A DNA stretch of 11,584 nt, from contig DASZZX010000071.1 in the NCBI GenBank assembly GCA_036260415.1, positions 1 to 11,584 on the forward strand, in the 5' to 3' direction. Positions 6,958 through 11,584 of this stretch are shown here, piece by piece. The notes under the pieces were generated by a model. That model was not told the DNA's origin, ran no database searches, and worked only from the letters and a program-made list of their open reading frames with translations. Position 1 is the first letter of the stretch; each line of letters starts with the position of its first letter. Origin of the DNA: DASZZX01 sp036260415 (GTDB lineage Bacteria > Actinomycetota > Nitriliruptoria > Nitriliruptorales > JAHWKO01). The translations under genes and the position numbers were made by a program.

Positions 6958-6989
6958 ACGGTAGCGGTTGGAGTGGGCTCCAAGGTCAA
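6958..6989 (-). promoter_or_regulatory. MerR-family-type promoter with dyad operator in a 20-bp spacer
   Basis: Read on the minus strand: -35 TTGACC (6984-6989), a 20-bp spacer, then -10 TACCGT (6958-6963). The spacer holds the inverted repeat TTGGAG-CCCA-CTCCAA (6968-6983). A stretched 19-20 bp spacer with a dyad next to the -35 box is the hallmark of promoters activated by MerR-family DNA distortion, and this one closely matches the zntA type as I recall it. Predicted transcription would start near 6950, about 22 bases before the Cys-rich gene's ATG. No MerR-family gene is visible in the window. Confidence 0.8.
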
Positions 6990-7446
6990 GGTACGCCCGC
7001 GCAGCGGGGGGCCTTTGCCGGCCGTTGACCGGGCTCGCCACCCGCGAGGGCCCCGCTGTCAGCGCGTGAGCGCGCGGAGGCGTGCCGCGGGGCTCGGCGC
7101 CACCCTCGTCGCCGGGGCGCCCGACACCATGCAGCAGCCGTTGACCGGTCCGGTTTGAACCCCACCACGGCTGTGCCGCGTCCCGGCCGACGGGCGTTGG
7201 AGCCGCACGCGGCCGGCAGACAGGTCGGTCCCAGCGACTCACCCTGACAGCCGACCGCGGCGGACGGCCGCGCTCAGGTTTGGTGGGGCGTTGAGGCGGA
7301 CGGACACCGCCCAGGGCGACGACCTCGGGCGGTGGCGGCCTGCCCCGACGGCGGGGCGTTGACGCGGACGGACACCGCCGAGGGCGACGACTCGGGCGGT
7401 GGCGGCCTGGCCCGACGGGCCGGCACTCACCCCGTGGGAGCAGTGG
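6990..7446. other. 457-bp intergenic region without a credible gene
   Basis: Apart from the 68-bp duplication at 7285-7419, I see only a long-range inverted repeat (CAGCGGGG at 7002-7009 and CCCCGCTG at 7051-7058) and two copies of GCCGTTGACCGG (7021 and 7137). Open frames here lack ribosome-binding sites and have arginine/proline-rich shadow compositions. No regulator gene was found next to the MerR-type promoter. Confidence 0.6.
7285..7419. repeat. 68-bp tandem duplication with internal hairpin potential
   Basis: Copy 1 is 7285-7352 and copy 2 is 7353-7419. They match at all but about five bases plus a one-base gap. Each starts GGGGCGTTGA and contains CACCGCC and GGCGGTG arms about 15 bases apart, a stem of seven or more base pairs. 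The array follows the stop of the histidine-rich gene by less than 30 bases on the minus strand, so the hairpins could act as a doubled transcription terminator, although there is no U-tract. Confidence 0.8.
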
Positions 7447-7746
7447 TCAGCGGCTGGCCTTCTTGGTGGTCTTCCTCGCCGCCTTCTTGGCCGATTTCTT
7501 GGTCGCACGCTCCGTCTTGACCGGCTCGCCGTGGTCGTGCACGTGCGCCTCGCTGTGGTGTTCGGAGTCGAAGTCCTGGTGTGGGATGTGTGAGTGCGCG
7601 AGCGCCGGATGGTCGTGCTCGTGCTCATGCTCCGAGTACAGGTGGTCGAACCCGCCGGTCATGCTGTTGCGGTTGTGCGTGACGTGCAGGTGCGCGTGCG
7701 AGTGCACCAGCTTCTCGTGAGCGTGTTCCTCGAAGTGATGGGTCAT
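7447..7746 (-). CDS. Histidine-rich protein with lysine-rich tail (putative metal buffer)
   Basis: 99 residues from ATG 7746, with GGAGAG seven bases upstream. Twenty-two residues are histidine, arranged as HxH and HxHxH runs (for example HSHAHLH, EHEHEHDH and HVHDHGE) between residues 3 and about 72. These could bind Ni, Zn, Co or Cu. Residues about 75-99 are Lys/Arg/Ala/Thr-rich (ATKKSAKKAARKTTKKA), like a histone-H1-type tail that could contact nucleic acid or polyphosphate. No signal peptide or membrane helix is seen, so it is probably cytosolic. I recall similar short His-rich actinobacterial proteins of unknown function. The open frame extends to 8082, but the upstream part is Arg/Pro-rich and overlaps the polymerase gene. 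Its position upstream of the MerR-promoter/CooC group suggests a shared role in metal storage or delivery. Confidence 0.82.
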   Translation of the reverse strand: MTHHFEEHAHEKLVHSHAHLHVTHNRNSMTGGFDHLYSEHEHEHDHPALAHSHIPHQDFDSEHHSEAHVHDHGEPVKTERATKKSAKKAARKTTKKASR

Positions 7747-7778
7747 CGTGGTCTCTCCGGTCGCCGGGAGGTTGCCCG

Positions 7779-7784
7779 ACATTA
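7779..7784 (-). promoter_or_regulatory. Possible -10 box for the histidine-rich gene
   Basis: TAATGT on the minus strand, about 33 bases before the ATG at 7746, is one of few AT-rich hexamers in this GC-rich sequence. I see no convincing -35 box, so this is tentative. Confidence 0.3.
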
Positions 7785-7906
7785 GCCGCCGCGCGACTGG
7801 GACGTAGAAGCCGGTCGTGCACGTCGGCGGTGGAGCGCCCGGGCAGAACACGCCGGGTGCCAACACGGACGAACGGGGCACGCGTCTCGCGGTCGCCGCC
7901 AGTCGC

Positions 7907-8902
7907 TCAACCGCGGCGTCGGCGCGAGGGCTGCACCCGGCGGGGCTCGCCCTCCTGCTTGGGGAAGTGGGGCGGCCACGGGGCGTCACCCAGGCCCTGA
8001 TCCTCGTCGCGGCGGGCCAGGTCGTGCAAGGAGTCCAGCGTGCCAACGGCCTGGTCGATCCCCGCGGACAGATCCCCCACAACGAGGTACCGCTGCTCGG
8101 CGAAGCGGTTCATCGGGAAGTCGCGTGGGTCGACGTCGGCGACCTCGTTCCACCGCAGCGGTGCCGAGACTAGCCCGGTTGGTCGCACCGAGTACGCGGA
8201 CGCCACGGTGCGGTCGCGCGCGTTCTGGTTGTAGTCGACGAAGACGCCGTGGCGCTGCTCCTTCCACCACGCGCTGGTCGCCAGGTGGGGCGCCCGCCGC
8301 TCGACCTCCCGCGCCAGCGCCAGCGCGGCGCGGCGCACCTCGGTGAACGACCAGCGGGGCGCGATGCGGACGTTCACGTGGATGCCGCGGGATCCTGACG
8401 TCTTCGGCCAGCCGGTCAGCCCGTGGTCCTCCAGTACGTCACGGCACACCAGCGCGACCGCGCGCACATCCGCGAACGACGCCTCGGGCGTGGGGTCGAG
8501 GTCGACGCGGAGCTCGTCGGGGCGGTCGACGTCCTCCGCGCGGACCGGCCACGGGTTGAGGTCGACGCAGTTGAGTTGCGCCATCCACACCACGTCGGCA
8601 ACGGTGCGTGGCACTAGCAACTCGGCCGAGCGCCCCGACGGGAAGCGGATCGTGGCGTACTCGTGCGCCGGGTCGATGGGGGCGCGCTTCTGGAAGATGG
8701 GCTCGCCGGCCACACCGTCGTTCCACCGCTTGAGCACGGTGGGGCGCCCCCGCACGCCGCGCAGCGCCCCCTCGCCGCACGTCAAGTAGTGGTGCACCAG
8801 GTCGAGCTTGGTCCACCCCTGCTCCGGGAACATCACCTTGGACGGGCTCGTGAGACGCACCTGGCCGCCCGGCGCGTCGACCGTCCTCTCCTCGCGCGTC
8901 AC
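7907..8902 (-). CDS. LigD-like primase-polymerase, Prim-PolC type
   Basis: 331 residues from GTG 8902. This start makes a GTGA overlap with the ligase stop, implying translational coupling. The protein is a single archaeo-eukaryotic-primase polymerase domain: SPSKVMFPEQGWTK near the N-terminus, the catalytic aspartates in DLDPTP (D134 and D136), SGSRGIHV (169-176), and VFVDYNQNARDRT with the third acidic residue D223. Length and a partner LigC-type ligase match mycobacterial Prim-PolC rather than full-length LigD; there is no ligase or phosphoesterase domain in this chain. Such enzymes add nucleotides, with a preference for ribonucleotides, to fill short gaps. In mycobacteria Prim-PolC works with LigC in base excision repair. 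The C-terminal about 15 residues are Arg-rich. No Ku gene is in the window. Confidence 0.93.
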   Translation of the reverse strand: MTREERTVDAPGGQVRLTSPSKVMFPEQGWTKLDLVHHYLTCGEGALRGVRGRPTVLKRWNDGVAGEPIFQKRAPIDPAHEYATIRFPSGRSAELLVPRTVADVVWMAQLNCVDLNPWPVRAEDVDRPDELRVDLDPTPEASFADVRAVALVCRDVLEDHGLTGWPKTSGSRGIHVNVRIAPRWSFTEVRRAALALAREVERRAPHLATSAWWKEQRHGVFVDYNQNARDRTVASAYSVRPTGLVSAPLRWNEVADVDPRDFPMNRFAEQRYLVVGDLSAGIDQAVGTLDSLHDLARRDEDQGLGDAPWPPHFPKQEGEPRRVQPSRRRRG

Positions 8903-9966
8903 GTCGCGGTCGCCACCACCTGCCGGAAGGTGGGACCCTCCGGACGTTCCAGCTGATCGAGCGTGCACTCGGCCGGTTCCTTGTCGGGCCGCCAGCGCTC
9001 GAAGCGGGTGGCGTGCCGGAAGCGACCGTTGGTCAGCTGCCCGTAGGACACCTCACAGACGAGTTCGGGCTCCAGGGCGACCCACGACAGGTCCTTGTTG
9101 CCCGTCCAGCGGCTGGGCTCGCCCGGCCGGCGCGCCCCCTGCTCGAAGGCGTCACCTCCCCCGGTACCCCGGCCCGCGTCGACCCGGAGGTCCTGCAGGC
9201 GTGCGTGCAGCGCGACGCGTTCCTGGTCGGAGAAGTTGGAACAGTGCCCGAGGAAGTGCAGCCGACCGTGATGGTCGTACAGGCCCAGGAGCAGCGAACC
9301 CACCCCGGCCTGAGGTCCGTCCTTGTGGACGCGGTAGCCGCCGACCACGCAGTCGACCGTGCGTCGGTGCTTGAGCTTGACCATCGCACGCTGGCCGTCG
9401 ACGTAGGGTCCGTCGAGCAGCTTGGCGACGATCCCGTCACAGCCGGCCGACTCGAACTCGTCGAACCAGCGCCGGCCCACCTGCGCGTCGGTGGTGGAGG
9501 GCGTGAGGTGCCATGGCGGGGCCAGGTCCGACAGGAGCTGCTCCAACCCGCGGCGGCGGGCTCGGAACGGTGCGCTGCGCAAGTCGCGACCGTCTTGCGC
9601 CAGCAGGTCGAAGGCGACCAGCTCGGCAGGGGTCCGTTCGGCGAGCAGCTGGATGCGGCTCTGCGCTGGATGGATGCGCTCCGACAGGGTGTCGAAGTCG
9701 AGTCGGCGAGCGCGCACGGCGACCACCTCGCCGTCCACCACGGTGCCCGCCGGCAGGGTCCGCAGCGGCTCCTCCAGCTCCGGGAAGTACCGCAGCAACG
9801 GCTTGTGGTTGCGGCTGTCCAGACGCGGGCCGTCGGCGTCCGCCGACCAGCACACCACCCGGAAGCCATCCCACTTGGGCTCGTACGCCCAGTCTCCCGC
9901 CGGCCAGTCCTCCTTGACGCGGGCCTCCATCGGGCTGATCGGCGGGGCGAAGGGCCAGCTCGTCAC
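8899..9966 (-). CDS. ligC: ATP-dependent DNA ligase, LigC type
   Basis: 355 residues from GTG 9966. GGAGG (9973-9977) lies six bases upstream, and this start yields the family N-terminus FAPPISPM. An ATG at 10014 would give 371 residues but adds repeat-derived sequence. Motif I is EPKWDGFR with nucleophile K31 and R36; SRNHK is at 51-55, DGEVVA at 78-83 (E80), VAFDLL at 117-122, DGIVAK at 177-182, and MVKLK with K197 and K199. A C-terminal OB-fold region ends in RFERWRPDKEP, as in Mycobacterium LigC. The enzyme seals nicks using ATP through a lysyl-adenylate. It is co-transcribed with, and overlaps by four bases, the Prim-PolC gene, so gap filling and sealing are linked. There is no nuclease or polymerase domain, so it is not LigD. 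Confidence 0.93.
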   Translation of the reverse strand: MTSWPFAPPISPMEARVKEDWPAGDWAYEPKWDGFRVVCWSADADGPRLDSRNHKPLLRYFPELEEPLRTLPAGTVVDGEVVAVRARRLDFDTLSERIHPAQSRIQLLAERTPAELVAFDLLAQDGRDLRSAPFRARRRGLEQLLSDLAPPWHLTPSTTDAQVGRRWFDEFESAGCDGIVAKLLDGPYVDGQRAMVKLKHRRTVDCVVGGYRVHKDGPQAGVGSLLLGLYDHHGRLHFLGHCSNFSDQERVALHARLQDLRVDAGRGTGGGDAFEQGARRPGEPSRWTGNKDLSWVALEPELVCEVSYGQLTNGRFRHATRFERWRPDKEPAECTLDQLERPEGPTFRQVVATAT

Positions 9967-10392
9967 AGGCGTCCTCCGGGTGTCGAGCCACGAGGCTAGC
10001 TGGCCGGCTTCCATCAGCGGGATAGGAAGAGCGGGTCCAGGTCGTCACAGGTGTCCTGCGGGATGACGAGCCCTTGGCGAGCACGACCCTCGTCGACCTG
10101 ATCGCCGGGCGACCCGCCAGCTCGTGACGGGTGTCCCGCTGCCCAGCCCCGCCGCGAGCCCGGACATCCAGCCGTGATCGCTGGGCGAACCGCCAGCTCA
10201 GTGGCGGTGTCCCGCTGCCCTCCCTCGACGCGAACCCGCACCACGCTGGCAAGAGACTGCATGGCTGGGGCGAATCCTCCATCGGGGTGGCCGGCGGGGC
10301 GAAGAGCGCACGCCGGCCTGGCGCCCGACCTGCCGGGCAGTACCATCCCCTCGGCCAGCGTCGACCGTGCCAGCTCGGCGACCTGGGTCCTC
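9923..10392. repeat. Degenerate array of about 80-bp repeats overlapping and duplicating the ligase 5' end
   Basis: A motif like CGTCACAGGTGTCCT (plus strand) recurs at 9961, 10043, 10123 and 10199, spacing 82, 80 and 76 bp. It is flanked on the left by GGGCGAA/C...GCCAGCTC in three of the four copies. A further copy of the ligase codons for FAPP..PM lies at 10275-10304 and matches 9923-9952 at 26 of 30 positions. A weak remnant (GCCAGCTCGGCGACC) begins near 10369. The first unit contains the ligase start codon and ribosome-binding site. The rest has no intact frame and appears to be decayed duplications. Confidence 0.72.
9973..9977 (-). promoter_or_regulatory. Ribosome-binding site that decides the ligase start
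   Basis: GGAGG followed by ACGCCT and then GTG 9966. No comparable site precedes the upstream ATG at 10014. The site lies inside one unit of the decayed repeat array. Confidence 0.75.
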
Positions 10393-10651
10393 GCAGATGA
10401 CCTGGCAGGCGCCGATGTGCTCGGCAGGGTGACGGGCCCGCTCGCCAGTCCCCGTCCTCGGTGGATGGATCGGACCGTCGCCGGCTGGGCCGAGTGCGCA
10501 GCGCAGCCCGCGAACGGAGTTCGGGGCGACCGATGAGTTGCCTGGCGTCATACCGTCCAACCCTTCGACGCGCAGGATCGGCGACCTGTCGCGGTGGTAG
10601 TCACCGCCCCCACCGGTCCCGTCGAGGTACAACCGCCCACTGGGAGACGAT
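10393..10651. other. Upstream region of the ABC ATPase gene, no gene seen
   Basis: This forms part of the 685-bp gap between the divergent ligase and ABC genes. Only the Shine-Dalgarno GGGAGA (10641-10646), six bases before ATG 10652, is clear. A promoter for the ABC gene must lie here or in the repeats to its left. TACAAC near 10628 is a possible -10 box without a convincing -35. Confidence 0.5.
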
Positions 10652-11530
10652 ATGAACGAGGTGATCCGCGCAACGGGTCTGGTCAAACACTACGGCCAGG
10701 TCCGGGCCCTGGACGGGCTCGACCTCAGCGTGCCGCAAGGCAGCGTGCTGGCGCTACTCGGACCCAACGGGGCGGGAAAGACGACGGCTGTGCGGGTCCT
10801 GGCCACCTTGCTGGAGCCCGACGCGGGTTCCGCCCAGGTCGCCGGGCTCGACGTCCGAACCGACGCCGCCAAGGTGCGGGAGCGGATCGGGCTCTCCGGC
10901 CAGTACGCGGCCGTGGACGAGTACCTCACGGGGTTCGAGAACCTCGACATGATCGGTCGGCTGTACCACCTGGGCCGCCAGGCGGCGCGGTCACGCGCCC
11001 GCGAACTGCTCGAACGGTTCGCGCTGGCAGACGCCGGCGACCGCCCGGTCAAGACCTACTCGGGCGGGATGCGGCGGCGGCTGGACCTGGCCGGTGCCTT
11101 GGTGGCGAACCCGGCGGTGCTGTTCCTGGACGAGCCGACCACGGGGCTGGACCCCCGGGGCCGCATGGACATGTGGGAGGTCATCCGCGATCTGGTCGGG
11201 ATGGGCACGACGCTGCTCCTGACGACCCAGTACCTCGAGGAGGCCGACCGGTTGGCGGACAACATCGTGGTGATCGACCAGGGTCACGCGATCGCGGAGG
11301 GGACCGCCGACCTGCTGAAGCGGCAGGTGGGTGGCGAGCGCGTCGAGCTCGCCGTGGAACTAGCCGCCCAGCTAACCATGGCCCAGGCGGTGCTGGCGGA
11401 GCTGGCCGTGGGCGACGTGCTGGTCGACGAGCGCGCACGCAGGCTGACCGCCCCGGTGGCCGGCGGCGCGCCCGTCGACCAGCACGTCGCCCACGGCCAG
11501 CTCCGCCAGCACCGCCTGGGCCATGGTTAG
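10652..11530 (+). CDS. DrrA-type ABC transporter ATP-binding protein, 3' end replaced by fold-back sequence
   Basis: The open frame encodes 292 residues. It has Walker A GPNGAGKTT (37-45), Q-loop Q84, signature YSGGM (136-140), Walker B VLFLDEP (156-162), D-loop GLDP (165-168), and TTQYLEEAD (191-199) with Gln in place of the usual H-loop His, as in daunorubicin-resistance DrrA ATPases. It would energise a membrane permease for export of a drug or lipid-like compound; the permease would normally follow but lies beyond the window. The native sequence continues through LTAPVAGGA (265-273), where DrrA proteins normally go on for about 40-50 residues. Residues 274-292 are instead the reverse complement of upstream codons, and the TAG at 11528 is created by that inversion. 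Treat the gene as complete at the 5' end and broken or misassembled at the 3' end. Confidence 0.85.
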   Translation: MNEVIRATGLVKHYGQVRALDGLDLSVPQGSVLALLGPNGAGKTTAVRVLATLLEPDAGSAQVAGLDVRTDAAKVRERIGLSGQYAAVDEYLTGFENLDMIGRLYHLGRQAARSRARELLERFALADAGDRPVKTYSGGMRRRLDLAGALVANPAVLFLDEPTTGLDPRGRMDMWEVIRDLVGMGTTLLLTTQYLEEADRLADNIVVIDQGHAIAEGTADLLKRQVGGERVELAVELAAQLTMAQAVLAELAVGDVLVDERARRLTAPVAGGAPVDQHVAHGQLRQHRLGHG

Positions 11531-11584
11531 CTGGGCGGCTAGTTCCACGGCGAGCTCGACGCGCTCGCCACCCACCTGCCGCTT
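11318..11584. repeat. Large fold-back inverted repeat reaching the right edge of the window
   Basis: Left arm 11318-11436, right arm 11466-11584, spacer 29 bp (11437-11465). The outer 112 bp are perfectly complementary (11318-11429 with 11473-11584), then come one mismatch (11430/11472) and six more matching bases, GCGCGC. The right arm inverts codons of the ABC gene. The arms may continue past the window edge. Confidence 0.95.

Noticed and set aside
7148..7175. tRNA T-arm-like string GGTTTGAACCCC
   Set aside because: The flanking bases do not form a five-pair T-stem, and no acceptor or anticodon arm can be built around it.
7747..8082. N-terminal extension of the histidine-rich protein, including an LPATGE string near its 5' end
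   Set aside because: The extension overlaps the polymerase gene out of frame and has shadow-like composition. The LPATG string is at an N-terminus with no following hydrophobic helix, so it is not a sorting signal.
7907..9966. Annotation as a bacterial NHEJ LigD system
   Set aside because: The domains are split into two proteins, no phosphoesterase domain or Ku gene is present, and the ligase C-terminus is of LigC type. The LigC/Prim-PolC pair fits better.
9967..10014. Ligase start at ATG 10014
   Set aside because: It lacks a ribosome-binding site, while GTG 9966 has GGAGG at six bases and gives the usual N-terminus length.
11318..11584. Hairpin telomere of a linear replicon
   Set aside because: A read-through hairpin telomere should be symmetric about its centre. 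Here a 29-bp unpaired spacer of normal ABC coding sequence separates the arms, and the junction has microhomology typical of fold-back.

Overview
The window is very GC-rich and carries typical high-GC actinobacterial hallmarks: a Tat-type secreted protein with an LAxTG sorting motif, a DrrA-type ABC ATPase, and a LigC-type ATP-dependent ligase overlapping a stand-alone LigD-like primase-polymerase, as in mycobacteria. I infer an actinobacterium, possibly of an early-branching, poorly sampled class. The sequence alone does not fix the genus.

Layout. Everything from position 1 to 9966 is read on the minus strand, so in transcription order it runs right to left. LigC-like ligase (8899-9966) overlaps Prim-PolC-like polymerase (7907-8902) by four bases. 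Next come a histidine-rich 99-aa protein (7447-7746), a long spacer with a 68-bp tandem duplication, and a promoter with MerR-family geometry (6958-6989). That promoter reads into a 58-aa cysteine-rich protein (6752-6928), a CooC-like metallochaperone ATPase (5893-6714) and a 146-aa unknown (5431-5871). After these are a Tat/LAxTG surface protein (4835-5350), a membrane GGDEF-EAL protein (2514-4508), and a large exported Asp-box plus von Willebrand A protein that runs off the left edge (<1-2136). The only plus-strand gene is a DrrA-like ABC ATPase (10652-11530). Its 3' end is destroyed by a near-perfect fold-back inverted repeat that reaches the right edge.

What stands out. (1) A probable metal-handling unit: a MerR-type promoter, a small protein with a CxCxCC cluster and a coiled-coil tail, and a CooC-like ATPase with an intact CxC motif and its own coiled-coil tail. 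A histidine-rich protein lies just upstream. (2) Five copies of an exactly 44-bp palindromic-ended repeat sit in two same-orientation clusters on both sides of the GGDEF-EAL gene. (3) The region upstream of the ligase is a decayed array of about 80-bp repeats, and the ligase's own start codon and ribosome-binding site are one unit of it. (4) A 119-bp-arm inverted repeat lies at the right end and shows the signature of fold-back synthesis at a GCGCGC microhomology. It may be an assembly or amplification artefact.

Limits: no database search was possible. Family calls rest on motifs recognised by eye, and starts are chosen from Shine-Dalgarno sequences and family N-termini.
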